DNA from: Ardenticatenaceae bacterium
GTDB lineage: Bacteria; Chloroflexota; Anaerolineae; Promineifilales; Promineifilaceae
NCBI GenBank assembly: GCA_020634315.1
Contig: JACKBV010000016.1
Location: 1 to 64,000, forward strand
Length of the DNA stretch: 64,000 bases
Reading direction: 5' to 3'
The translations under genes were made by a program, and so were the position numbers. The notes beneath the pieces are model-generated. The model did not search any database. It saw only the letters and a list, made by a program, of their open reading frames with translations, and was not told the origin of the DNA. Position 1 is the first letter of the stretch, and each line of letters starts with the position of its first letter. This document shows, piece after piece, positions 1 through 8,022 of this stretch.

Positions 1-49
1 GCCGGCGGTGTCGGAATTTCGTGACATAGCCACGTTCACAGCGACACTT

Positions 50-691
50 TTACATCTCCCAAGTGGCATCACCAAAGAAATCACCATGATCCTTGGCTAA
101 AAATGCCTCTATTGCAGCCCGCTGATCACCCAGGCGAAAAGCGGGGCCATGCCCCGGATAACAAACTGTCTCATCCGACCATGGCAGCACAACTTCGCGC
201 AATGTTTTTAATGTGGTCTGAAACCCGGCACTCGACCAGGTTTTACCCGGACCGCCTTCAAAAATCGTATCGCCGACAATGACGCGATGATCATTTTCAA
301 TGGCAAGGCAAATCTGGTCGCCAATGTGTCCCGGCGCATAAAAGACATGCAACGTGTGCTGCCCAACCTGGACAACATCGCCATCTTCTAACCAACGGTC
401 GGCATCCAGGAACATGTCATTGGCATGTGGGCCGGAGTGCGCCAGCAAAGGTACGTGCAGCCGTCTGCGCATCTCAGCCAACGCGCCAATATGATCGGCG
501 TGGGTATGCGTCAGCAAGATAGCGATGGGCTTGCTATCTGCTAACATTTCGACCAGCACGTCCGCATCATCCCCAGGATCAAACAAAATGCTCTCTTTTG
601 TCTCCGGGCAAATAAGGGCATATGTATTCATGCCCCATGGGCCGACCTGCCGTGTTTGTAAGATCATCTTTTGTGCTTGATTCATGCTCAT
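50..691 (-). CDS. MBL-fold metallohydrolase (glyoxalase II-like)
   Basis: About 213 residues of a single metallo-beta-lactamase fold. The zinc-binding motif HTHADH is at about residues 62-67, followed by a conserved P-G-H near 120, V-G-D-T near 140 and a C-terminal Y-P-G-H-G. This is the pattern of the hydroxyacylglutathione-hydrolase-like subgroup, which hydrolyses thioesters or related substrates in the cytoplasm; the substrate cannot be told from sequence. ATG 691 overlaps the TGA of the upstream gene by one base (TGATG), with AAGGA upstream, so it is probably the last gene of a three-gene operon starting at 2326. A TTG at 694 is the alternative start. Confidence 0.9.
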   Translation of the reverse strand: MSMNQAQKMILQTRQVGPWGMNTYALICPETKESILFDPGDDADVLVEMLADSKPIAILLTHTHADHIGALAEMRRRLHVPLLAHSGPHANDMFLDADRWLEDGDVVQVGQHTLHVFYAPGHIGDQICLAIENDHRVIVGDTIFEGGPGKTWSSAGFQTTLKTLREVVLPWSDETVCYPGHGPAFRLGDQRAAIEAFLAKDHGDFFGDATWEM

Positions 692-1041
692 CAATGCAAT
701 CCTTCTGCTTCAATGAAGATTTGGATACGCTCGCTGCGCACCTCGTCTTGCTCGTCTAACAATGCGCCCACATACATTTTCTCGATTTTTGTCTGCATGT
801 CGTCCCAATTTAGCTGCGCCAGGCGCAGGTTATAACTACGGGCGATGGCCAGACCAACACGAAATAATTCGAGGGGCATCTTGATAGAGAATTTGTTTTC
901 TTTTGTGTCCAAACTGTCTATGCGAATATGAAATTTTGGTTGTGAAACGGCCGTTTTGTATCGCGGTTGTGGGTGCGAAACGGCCGTTTTGCCTGCACAC
1001 GTCGGCGGCTGGTAAGGTGTACTTGTCACATGATTCATCAT
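691..1041 (-). CDS. SHOCT-like domain protein with palindrome-built linker
   Basis: Predicted 116 residues. Residues from about 35 on (IRIDSLDT...KFSIKMPLELFRVGLAIA, then ...VRSERIQIFIEA) resemble the small SHOCT-like domain attached to DUF4097/LiaX-type proteins, whose role is unknown. The first 35 residues are low complexity and contain two copies of a K-T-A-V-S-(H/Q)-P unit, each encoded by one ACGGCCGT palindrome. The start is placed by GGAG seven bases before ATG 1041. It sits 79 bases downstream of the SRPBCC fusion gene and is coupled to the MBL gene. Real gene likely; function not assigned. Confidence 0.7.
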   Translation of the reverse strand: MMNHVTSTPYQPPTCAGKTAVSHPQPRYKTAVSQPKFHIRIDSLDTKENKFSIKMPLELFRVGLAIARSYNLRLAQLNWDDMQTKIEKMYVGALLDEQDEVRSERIQIFIEAEGLH

Positions 1042-1120
1042 CTGTCATCTCCAAAAATGCTCACTACACGCGCCTTCCAGCAACAACAGCAACGGCTTAC
1101 CAGCTACCGCTAAGCAACCA

Positions 1121-2326
1121 TTACGCCTGTCGCGCCGCCTGGATGGCTTCTCTGATTTGTCGGAAATGGGTACGCGTATGACTGGGGAAGCCCAATAACA
1201 ACGTTGTCCCCGTGTTCAAATAGGTCGCTTTGCGTTGGATAAGGGTATTGGGGAAATGTGCGACCAGCGCAACAGTTTCGGCCAGGGTTCGCTGCCAAAG
1301 AGCAACCATATCGCCCAAGGTGGGATAAACGGCCGTTACCGCTTTGGTCCACGCCGGGGGATTGTTGGGGAAACCGGCTGCTGGCTGATCAGAAATTTGC
1401 AGCGCCAGACTCAACTGCAAGTTGCGCTCACTTTGCACCAAATGCGCCAACACCTCTTTTACGTTCCAGCCATCTTCATCCAACACATGCGCAGCTTCTT
1501 CCTCAGTCACATCCGCCAACAAATCATCCAGCTCTGTTCGCAGCTGGTCATACAACTCTCGCACTGTTTCGGCATAGGCAACGGCCGTATCCGGCACATT
1601 GGGAGCCGGGCGCTGCGACAATTTCATATGCGCCGTTTGTGTGACGCCATCACGCACCAGAACAACGGCAATTTCATCGCCAGCCTTGTGCGCAGAAACA
1701 GCTTTGCCAATATCCTGGAACGTTGGAATTGGCGTGCCCGCCAAACTGACCAGCACATCTTCTTCCTGTAATCCAGCCGCAGCCGCGCCAGTTCCGCCGA
1801 CTGCGCCACCAATACGAATGCCACCAACAGCATCACTCCCCAACTCCGCCATCTGCTCCGCCGTGAGCTGTGCTGTCGGCAAAATACCTATAAACGGAAC
1901 GTCATAAACACGTTTATCCAACCCCGTTTCCAACACAGATTTGAGATTTGCCAGGCCGCTTTCCCATCCCTTTTTATATCCCGGCAGGGCTGCATCCCAA
2001 GCCTCGCCCTGACCGAAACCGGTATGCGTTACCTGAACCTGGGTACGGCCGTTTTCCCCCGCTAGTTCAATTGCAACTTGAGTCACTCCCGGTTCACCCC
2101 GTCCAAACCAGGTAAACGCCAGCGCTTCATTCGGCACCAACCGTGTAAATTCGCCGGTTACGTAATAATGATTGCGCCACCAAACATGTAAACGGCCGTT
2201 TTCTTGCAAATTGATACGGGCATCATCACAAAACCATTCCGTCAATGCCGCTGCGTTGGTCAACGCATAATAAACAGCTTCGCAAGAGGCTTGAATAGCT
2301 TGCGTAAAGGTCAAAGACTCACTCAT
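1121..2326 (-). CDS. SRPBCC (AHSA1-like)-PDZ-DinB fusion protein
   Basis: A 401-residue protein with three recognisable parts. Residues 1-150 are an SRPBCC/AHSA1-like ligand-binding domain (A-L-T-E-W-F-C-D-D-A, V-T-G-E-F-T-R-L). About 165-260 is a PDZ-like module (A-A-G-L-Q-E-E-D-V-L-V-S-L). About 270-400 is a DinB/YfiT-like four-helix domain with H-L-V-Q-S-E and late H-T-R-T-H-F, which in that family bind metal. Known AHSA1 and DinB proteins act in stress or thiol chemistry; the triple fusion suggests a cytoplasmic binding or transferase role, which is inference. ATG 2326 is preferred over upstream starts because GGAG lies seven bases before it. First gene of an operon behind a promoter/operator. 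Confidence 0.82.
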   Translation of the reverse strand: MSESLTFTQAIQASCEAVYYALTNAAALTEWFCDDARINLQENGRLHVWWRNHYYVTGEFTRLVPNEALAFTWFGRGEPGVTQVAIELAGENGRTQVQVTHTGFGQGEAWDAALPGYKKGWESGLANLKSVLETGLDKRVYDVPFIGILPTAQLTAEQMAELGSDAVGGIRIGGAVGGTGAAAAGLQEEDVLVSLAGTPIPTFQDIGKAVSAHKAGDEIAVVLVRDGVTQTAHMKLSQRPAPNVPDTAVAYAETVRELYDQLRTELDDLLADVTEEEAAHVLDEDGWNVKEVLAHLVQSERNLQLSLALQISDQPAAGFPNNPPAWTKAVTAVYPTLGDMVALWQRTLAETVALVAHFPNTLIQRKATYLNTGTTLLLGFPSHTRTHFRQIREAIQAARQA

Positions 2327-2450
2327 GATCATACTCCTTTTAGGTGTTCTAATACCCAGGTAAGATGATGTAATGGTTGCTGTGGTGGTTTCGCACTCTT
2401 GTGCCAACGGGAGAACGATGCTATACTGCTTCTAAATCAGTTAGTCGCCC

Positions 2451-2513
2451 ATCTAATGAGATAGACAGTCATCTAATGTATTAGATAATAATCTAACAAA
2501 CATGGTTTGTCAA
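2451..2513 (-). promoter_or_regulatory. Promoter with overlapping inverted-repeat operator for the SRPBCC operon
   Basis: On the minus strand, TTGACA (2513-2508), a 17-base spacer and TATTAT (2490-2485) make a near-consensus housekeeping promoter. The inverted repeat ATCTAAT-GT-ATTAGAT (2471-2486) overlaps the -10 and start region. A partial copy, ATCTAATGAGATAGA, lies at 2451-2465. This layout suits a repressor. ArsR-family regulators often control AHSA1-type genes, but none is encoded in this window, so the regulator is inferred. The gene-less stretch 2327-2749 is explained mainly by this element and the plus-strand element next to it. Confidence 0.65.
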
Positions 2514-2597
2514 CCGTTTGTCAGCTGTTTTGCTGATACAACACAACCTTTCGATCTCACCAAAGACGCCAGGACTTGTGTACCCCTTTAAGTCAAC

Positions 2598-2641
2598 TGA
2601 CTAAATTAGTCATTGATCCCCCGCTTCCTTCCTATTACAAT
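2598..2641 (+). promoter_or_regulatory. Operator palindrome abutting a promoter for the band-7 gene
   Basis: TGACTAA-A-TTAGTCA (2598-2612) is a perfect 15-bp inverted repeat. It touches a candidate promoter TTGATC (2613-2618), 17-base spacer, TACAAT (2636-2641), leading to the gene at 2750. A related half-site, AGTCAACTGACT, begins at 2591. The TTAG core resembles the ATTAG core of the divergent operator, so one regulator could bind both; this is inference. Confidence 0.5.
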
Positions 2642-2749
2642 ACATAAAATATGGCAGTTATTAATTTTTCCTCTTAACAGTACATCATCAACTGCCTGGT
2701 CTGCCGGTAGTATTAATGCCCTCAAGGTGCTGACAAAGCGGAGGTTCTC

Positions 2750-3664
2750 ATGATTTGGATAGTGTTACTCGTTCTGGTTGTGCTTGTCGCAGCTTATTTC
2801 CTTTGGAATACAACAGCATTTCTTCTCTTTAGTGCATTCATGCTGGCAATGCTGGCAGTGGGTGTTCTTTTGAAATATGCAGTCGTTTATTTGAATGAAT
2901 TAGAAGTAGGTGTGGTCTTTGATCGCTGGGGTAATTTCTCCCGTTTCCTGGATTCAGGCAGACACTTTATCAATCCCTTCCTGGAACGAATGACAGCGAA
3001 AATGACCAAAGGTACAAGAGATGCAACTGGTACCACGTCCATGATTCGCACCAAAGAAGGTGTGCCAGTGACCGTTACCTGGTCTGTTTCATTCCGCATC
3101 GAATACCAACGCATACCAGATGGTATTAAATACAAAATGGCACGCGCACTGCCTAAGAATGCAGAAAAAATGGTAGGAGGCAAAGCGTTACGTGCCTTAC
3201 GTCACAATATCGAGCGCAAAGGAATTGCGGAACTACATTCGGATAAGGCAATTCAAACATTGGAAGCTGAATTGTGTCAGGAAATTTTCGAGAATTGCAA
3301 AGCTTATGGCCTCGTAGAGATTCCACCACAAGATGTTAAGATTGGGCCAATTGTCATGCCAGAGCATGTAGAAAAGGCAATTGAGGCCGCCTACGAACGC
3401 AAACTGACTGTTGAAGGCATGAATGCACTACGAGAGGTTCTGGACAGTTTCAACGACGATCATATGGAACGTCTGAACACGCTAGAACGGTTCCGTTTAT
3501 TCTATGACACAAAAGTGGATTTTTACTTGATGGAATCTGTATCGAGTGGAGAAACCAGACGTGCACCAGGGCGCGGTGCGATGCCGGGCATGGCACCCGG
3601 TGGAAATGGTGGGCCACTCGACCGAACACCACAAGGGCCACGACCACCCAAACCAGGAGAATGA
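2750..3664 (+). CDS. Band-7/SPFH (stomatin-prohibitin type) membrane protein
   Basis: A 304-residue protein with two hydrophobic N-terminal segments (about 2-20 and 23-45) followed by an SPFH-type region (E-L-E-V-G-V-V-F-D-R-W-G, then V-P-V-T-V-T-W-S-V-S-F-R-I) reaching about residue 220. A helical stretch follows, then a Gly/Pro/Arg-rich tail from 270. SPFH proteins scaffold membrane microdomains or regulate membrane proteases; no partner NfeD gene is adjacent. GGAGG precedes ATG 2750 and a strong terminator follows, so it is a single-gene unit. The family is assigned with fair confidence; the role is unknown. Confidence 0.8.
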   Translation: MIWIVLLVLVVLVAAYFLWNTTAFLLFSAFMLAMLAVGVLLKYAVVYLNELEVGVVFDRWGNFSRFLDSGRHFINPFLERMTAKMTKGTRDATGTTSMIRTKEGVPVTVTWSVSFRIEYQRIPDGIKYKMARALPKNAEKMVGGKALRALRHNIERKGIAELHSDKAIQTLEAELCQEIFENCKAYGLVEIPPQDVKIGPIVMPEHVEKAIEAAYERKLTVEGMNALREVLDSFNDDHMERLNTLERFRLFYDTKVDFYLMESVSSGETRRAPGRGAMPGMAPGGNGGPLDRTPQGPRPPKPGE

Positions 3665-3666
3665 TA

Positions 3667-3697
3667 AAAGCCGGGCAAATGCCCGGCTTTTTTATTT
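3667..3697 (+). terminator. Rho-independent terminator of the band-7 gene
   Basis: An AAAGCCGGGC / GCCCGGCTTT stem with a four-base loop is followed by a T-rich run. It starts two bases after the stop codon. Confidence 0.93.
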
Positions 3698-3705
3698 GAG
3701 CCATA

Positions 3706-4329
3706 TCACAGCAATGCGATAACGGCCGTTCCCCCCAACCACAACTGATACACCCCAAAAGCAAACAGGGCCAATGCCGATGCGCCACCCAGCACGCGAT
3801 TGACACGCGCGTCTAATCGCCCACTTAATGCAAACAAAATAACAAAACCGGCAAAACCGCCGACCAATGCGCCATAAAATCCAAGCAAAAATCCAAGACC
3901 AGACAAGGCGCTATTACGCCAGGCCTCGATCAAAATGGGGCCAGTAATTGTTGCCCAATAAATGTAAGGGTTGGGGCTAAGGGCATTCATCAGTGCCGCT
4001 TTCAACACACTTTGCTGCGTTGCTGTATTTGCAGGTGGGTCGGAAACGGCCGTTTTCCCCATCCCTTTGTAGGCGCCCCAAGCCAAATACAACAAAAACA
4101 GCCCACCCACAAGACGCAGCAAAATCAAAAACCATGCCGGCGTCTGTGTCAAAATAAAAACAACCAAAGCGATAATCGGGCCATCGCTAATCAATGGAGC
4201 CAAAGCCGCCGGTAAGGTACGCAGCCAGCCATTCTTCAATGTTTGCGACAACAAATAAACCTGAAACGGTCCCGGCTGAATAGCGGCCGTGCCGCCCAAT
4301 ACCAATCCTTGTAACAAATAGGCAAACAC
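3706..4329 (-). CDS. LysE/RhtB-family amino-acid exporter
   Basis: About 207 residues, nearly all hydrophobic, with about six membrane segments. The early G-x-x-x-A-I-Q-P-G-P-F-Q signature and the central N-A-L-S-P-N-P-Y-I-Y-W are typical of LysE-type translocators, which export amino acids or small metabolites through the inner membrane. The length matches the family (about 200). GTG 4329 is preferred because GGAGG lies six bases upstream; longer in-frame starts lack a site. It is convergent with the band-7 gene. Substrate unknown. Confidence 0.87.
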   Translation of the reverse strand: MFAYLLQGLVLGGTAAIQPGPFQVYLLSQTLKNGWLRTLPAALAPLISDGPIIALVVFILTQTPAWFLILLRLVGGLFLLYLAWGAYKGMGKTAVSDPPANTATQQSVLKAALMNALSPNPYIYWATITGPILIEAWRNSALSGLGFLLGFYGALVGGFAGFVILFALSGRLDARVNRVLGGASALALFAFGVYQLWLGGTAVIALL

Positions 4330-4735
4330 CGCAACCCTCCATGAAAAAAGTTGGGGAAATGTAACGCAAAGCAGCACAGAAACAAAAAAGCAGCGTTATG
4401 AAGAGCTTTACCTCATAGCCCATAAAATGCGTGTCTCAATGATAACCTTCGAGAGGTTGGTTTTCATTGCTTCTCGTGTGTGGCAACCCGTCAGTTATGA
4501 GTTACAGGTAAGAATTCAGGCACTCTATCCCCTGACAATTTCTTGCTGCATCAAATTTTGATAAGTCTCGTATTATTTTCGTCAGGCGAACTGTATAATT
4601 CTGCTCTTACCATAAGGCTTGGAATCGTTTAACACATCGGGCACTGACGCAGTTTGCAATGACGAACAACCTAAAACCCATTGCCTGTACGTCTCATTGT
4701 CGCCATTCACATTCAGAAGGTATTCATCAATTGTT
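4330..4735. other. Intergenic region between divergent LysE and AI-2E genes
   Basis: No convincing gene. A good -10 hexamer TATAAT (4594-4599, plus strand) could serve the downstream permease with a leader of about 130 bases, but no convincing -35 is spaced correctly. Nothing else recognised. Confidence 0.4.
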
Positions 4736-5851
4736 ATGAGTAAAAGTTGGAGTGTCCCTACCCGTTACTTTATTTTAACCCTGATTCTTGCCGGTACCAT
4801 CTGGTTAATCATTGCCGCCAAAGATTTGATTGGGCCACTGGCAATTTCCGCGCTGCTCGCCTATGTCCTCAATCCGATTGTAACCATCGTCAACACACAC
4901 ACAAAATTGCCACGCACACTTGTTGTCGCCCTCGTTTATCTGATCTCCCTCGCTCTGCTCGTAGGGATCGGTTTCCTCATCGTCCCCACCCTGCCCGACC
5001 AACTGGCCGCCGCTTCTGACGAAGTTACCCGCATCATTTTGCAAATTGAAGCAGGCTTGCTGCAAATCACGCCGATTACGGTGCTTGGCTTTCAAATTTC
5101 ATTGGAGCAATTAGAGGCAAATTTGCCCGTGCTTTCCACCGATTTTCTACGCGCAGATATGATCCTGGAATTGGTGCAGGCGACGACGACCAATCTCGGT
5201 TGGATTGTGGTTATTTTGGTAACAACCTACTACCTGCTGCTCGATTGGGCAAAATTACGCACATGGGTCTTTAACCTGGCACCTTTGGAATATCGTACCG
5301 ACATGCGCCGCCTGTACGAAGAGGTGAAAATCGTCTGGGGGCGCTATATGCGCGGGCAGTTATTGCTCATGTTTCTCATTGGCTTGATGACGGGGATTGG
5401 CTCGGCGGCGATTGGACTGCCGGGGGCCGTTGTCTTTGGTTTGTTTGCCGGGCTGTTAGATGCCATTCTCACCATTGGGCCAGCCATGGTCATGATCGCG
5501 GCCTTACTGGTGGCGCTTTTTGCCGGTTCCTCTTACCTCGATATTTCCAATTTTTGGTTTATGATGGTTGTGTTAGGGCTGCACATGGGTATTCAAGGTC
5601 TGGAAAATGTGTGGCTGCGGCCACGCATCATGGGGCAGTCGCTGCGCCTACACCCGGCTGTGATTTTTATTGGCATTGTGGGGGCACTGTCGTTAGCAGG
5701 CATTCTGGCAGCTTTGATTGTGATTCCGGTAATTGGCTCGGTAGGCGTCTTGGCACGCTACATTTATGCCAAGATTTTAGATGTGGACCCGTGGGGGGAA
5801 GATGAAGAGGAGAGAGAAGTAGAAGCGGAAACGGCCGTTTCCACCCCCTGA
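4736..5851 (+). CDS. AI-2E family transporter (PerM/YhhT-like permease)
   Basis: A 371-residue integral membrane protein with the family layout: paired N-terminal helices (Y-F-I-L-T-L-I-L-A-G, L-L-A-Y-V-L-N-P-I-V), a central soluble stretch, then a C-terminal helix bundle with the hallmark G-L-P-G-A-V-V-F-G-L-F-A-G-L-L-D-A-I-P-like segment and G-x-x-I-x-P-V-I. Members include the TqsA exporter and sodium/proton antiporters; the substrate is undetermined. ATG 4736 matches the usual family N-terminus; a longer reading from TTG 4619 adds 39 unlike residues. The acidic tail ends in E-T-A-V-S, encoded by one iterated palindrome. Confidence 0.88.
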   Translation: MSKSWSVPTRYFILTLILAGTIWLIIAAKDLIGPLAISALLAYVLNPIVTIVNTHTKLPRTLVVALVYLISLALLVGIGFLIVPTLPDQLAAASDEVTRIILQIEAGLLQITPITVLGFQISLEQLEANLPVLSTDFLRADMILELVQATTTNLGWIVVILVTTYYLLLDWAKLRTWVFNLAPLEYRTDMRRLYEEVKIVWGRYMRGQLLLMFLIGLMTGIGSAAIGLPGAVVFGLFAGLLDAILTIGPAMVMIAALLVALFAGSSYLDISNFWFMMVVLGLHMGIQGLENVWLRPRIMGQSLRLHPAVIFIGIVGALSLAGILAALIVIPVIGSVGVLARYIYAKILDVDPWGEDEEEREVEAETAVSTP

Positions 5852-5872
5852 ACAAACCCAACCCATTAATAC

Positions 5873-5902
5873 AACGAGGCAAAGGAACTCCTTTGCCTCG
5901 TT
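5873..5902. terminator. Hairpin between convergent AI-2E and typA genes
   Basis: AACGAGGCAAAGGA / TCCTTTGCCTCGTT forms a 14-bp stem with a very small loop, between the two stop codons. It lacks a long T-run, so efficiency is uncertain, but its placement suits a bidirectional terminator. Confidence 0.7.
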
Positions 5903-5915
5903 GCGATAAACAGTC

Positions 5916-7751
5916 CTAACCTGTCAATTTCGCCCGTTTTGCCAGCTTTTGCCGCACATCGTGCCGCAATTCCTTTTTGCGAATGCGCAGCGAATTGGGC
6001 GTCACTTCCAGCAAATCATCCTTATCCAGATACTCAATCGCATCATCCAGGGATAAAACACGCGGCGGTGTCAGCGACTCCGCCACCGACTGCGGCGTAG
6101 CGCGATGATTGGTAAGATGCTTGGTGCGACACACATTCGCCACCAATTCATCCTCGCGGGTATGCTGCCCGACAACCTGCCCGGAATACACTTCGTCGCC
6201 CGGCTTGATGAAAAATGTGCCGCGCGGCTGCAAACTCAGCAGCGCGTAGGCACTCACATCTCCCGTTTCCAGGGAGACGATAGCACCCAGCTCTTTGGTG
6301 CTCATCTCGCCTAAGAACGGCTCATAACCATGAAACAGCGCATGAAAAATGCCAGTACCACGTGTCGCCGTCAGGAACGGCTGGCGGAAGCCGAGAATGC
6401 CACGTGTTGGCACCAGATATTCAGCATAAACCGTGCCATCATCGCCATAGCGAATGCCCGTTGCCTGGGCACGCCGCCGCCCTAGCATTTCACTCACCGC
6501 ACCCAGGTAATCGTTGTGAACCTCCAGGAAAATATGTTCCACTGGTTCAAGCACAACGCCATCATTCCCTTCCTTGAAAATCACTTCAGGACGGCTAACA
6601 CAAAATTCATACCCTTCGCGGCGCATTGTTTCGATGAGAATTGCCAGATGTAGTTCACCACGACCGGAAACAACAAACTCGCTCGCTTTGTCTGTTTCTT
6701 CCACACGCAGGGCGACGTTGCTTTCCAATTCCCGCTGCAACCGATCACGAATCTGACGGCTGGTGAGATATTTGCCATCACGGCCGGCAAATGGGCTGTC
6801 GTTGATGCTAAAGGTCATGCGTACCGTCGGTTCCTCAACGGTGATGGGCGGTAACGGATGTGGATCATCAGGATCAGCCAGGGTATCGCCAATGCCTACG
6901 TCGGGGATACCGGCAACGGCAATGATATTCCCGGCATAAACTTCTGTTTCAGCAACACGCTTCAAATCGCGGAAAGTGAAAACCTGCGCGACCTTGCCCA
7001 TTTTCATCTCGCCTTCGGCGGTGATGTGGGCGATGGATTGCCCGGCGCGAATGGTGCCGCTGCTAAGACGGCCAACTGCTATTTTGCCGACGTAGCTGCT
7101 GTATTCCAGCGTGGTGACGAGCAATTGGGTGGGGCCATCAGGATTGACGACCGGAGCGGGGATGTAGCCGAGAATGGTGTCGAATAACGGCCGTAAATCC
7201 TCATCGAGCTTATCCGGGTCATATCCCGCCTTCCCTTCCAGCGCTCGCGTATAAATCACCGGGAAATCAGCCTGCTCCTCGGTTGCTTCCAGGTCTACAA
7301 ACAGGTCAAACGTGGCATTGACCGCATACTCCGGGCGTGATGCCGGGCGATCAATTTTATTCACCACCAGGATGACCTTGTGCCCGCGCCGCAGCGCCTG
7401 CCGCAGCACAAAGCGCGTCTGTGGCATTGGCCCTTCCACCGCATCGACGAGCAGCAGCACACCATCAACCATGTTCATCACCCGTTCCACTTCGCCGCCA
7501 AAATCGGCATGGCCGGGCGTATCAACGATATTGACCGTGACGCCGTTGTACTCAATGCTGGTATTCTTTGCCAAAATAGTGATGCCGCGTTCCCGTTCCA
7601 GGTCGTTGGAGTCAAGAACACGCTCGGTAACTTGTTGGTTGCTGCGAAAAACGTTGGTTTGGCGCAGCATGCCATCCACCAGCGTGGTTTTGCCATGATC
7701 GACGTGGGCAATAATAGCGATATTACGGATGTTGGTTATTGGTTGATTCAT
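5916..7751 (-). CDS. typA: Ribosome-associated GTPase TypA/BipA
   Basis: A 611-residue translational GTPase. The G1 motif A-H-V-D-H-G-K-T-T-L is near residues 15-24, followed by R-G-I-T-I-L, D-T-P-G-H-A-D-F and N-K-I-D. EF-G-like domains III and V and the BipA-specific C-terminal domain follow. Length and order match TypA, which binds the ribosome under stress and helps 50S assembly. It is transcribed alone on the minus strand behind a strong promoter and a leader hairpin. No motif is missing. Confidence 0.97.
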   Translation of the reverse strand: MNQPITNIRNIAIIAHVDHGKTTLVDGMLRQTNVFRSNQQVTERVLDSNDLERERGITILAKNTSIEYNGVTVNIVDTPGHADFGGEVERVMNMVDGVLLLVDAVEGPMPQTRFVLRQALRRGHKVILVVNKIDRPASRPEYAVNATFDLFVDLEATEEQADFPVIYTRALEGKAGYDPDKLDEDLRPLFDTILGYIPAPVVNPDGPTQLLVTTLEYSSYVGKIAVGRLSSGTIRAGQSIAHITAEGEMKMGKVAQVFTFRDLKRVAETEVYAGNIIAVAGIPDVGIGDTLADPDDPHPLPPITVEEPTVRMTFSINDSPFAGRDGKYLTSRQIRDRLQRELESNVALRVEETDKASEFVVSGRGELHLAILIETMRREGYEFCVSRPEVIFKEGNDGVVLEPVEHIFLEVHNDYLGAVSEMLGRRRAQATGIRYGDDGTVYAEYLVPTRGILGFRQPFLTATRGTGIFHALFHGYEPFLGEMSTKELGAIVSLETGDVSAYALLSLQPRGTFFIKPGDEVYSGQVVGQHTREDELVANVCRTKHLTNHRATPQSVAESLTPPRVLSLDDAIEYLDKDDLLEVTPNSLRIRKKELRHDVRQKLAKRAKLTG

Positions 7752-7797
7752 ATCTTCCTGAGCAAACTATACTCTCATCTAAATGATTATTTTACAT

Positions 7798-7873
7798 AAA
7801 AAGACCCGGTCACGGGGACCGGGCTTGGTTTTTAAGCGGGGGGAATTATATGCCAGCACAGAAAAAACGGCAA
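7798..7873 (-). promoter_or_regulatory. typA promoter followed by an attenuator-like hairpin
   Basis: TTGCCG (7873-7868), 17 bases and TATAAT (7850-7845) form a strong minus-strand promoter. About 20 bases after the expected start lies a CCCGGTC / GACCGGG stem (7823-7805) followed by five T residues: a terminator inside the leader, about 50 bases before the typA start. This could attenuate typA or end a short RNA. No alternative antiterminator fold was worked out. Confidence 0.6.
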
Positions 7874-7918
7874 TGATTCATAGGAACCGCTCACACCAAA
7901 TTAAAACGGGATGTTTCA

Positions 7919-7947
7919 TTGTCCATAAAAGCAAAAGCGTTTAATAT
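7919..7947 (+). promoter_or_regulatory. Candidate promoter for the DUF4097-like gene
   Basis: TTGTCC (7919-7924), a 17-base spacer and TAATAT (7942-7947) on the plus strand predict a start near 7954, about 70 bases before the GTG at 8023. Confidence 0.5.
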
Positions 7948-8022
7948 GAAGTTGGCTTTAGCAAATTGGCAAATTGTCGGGCTGGTGAGGTTTTTGCCCG
8001 CTTTTTGATGAGGAAAATACCG

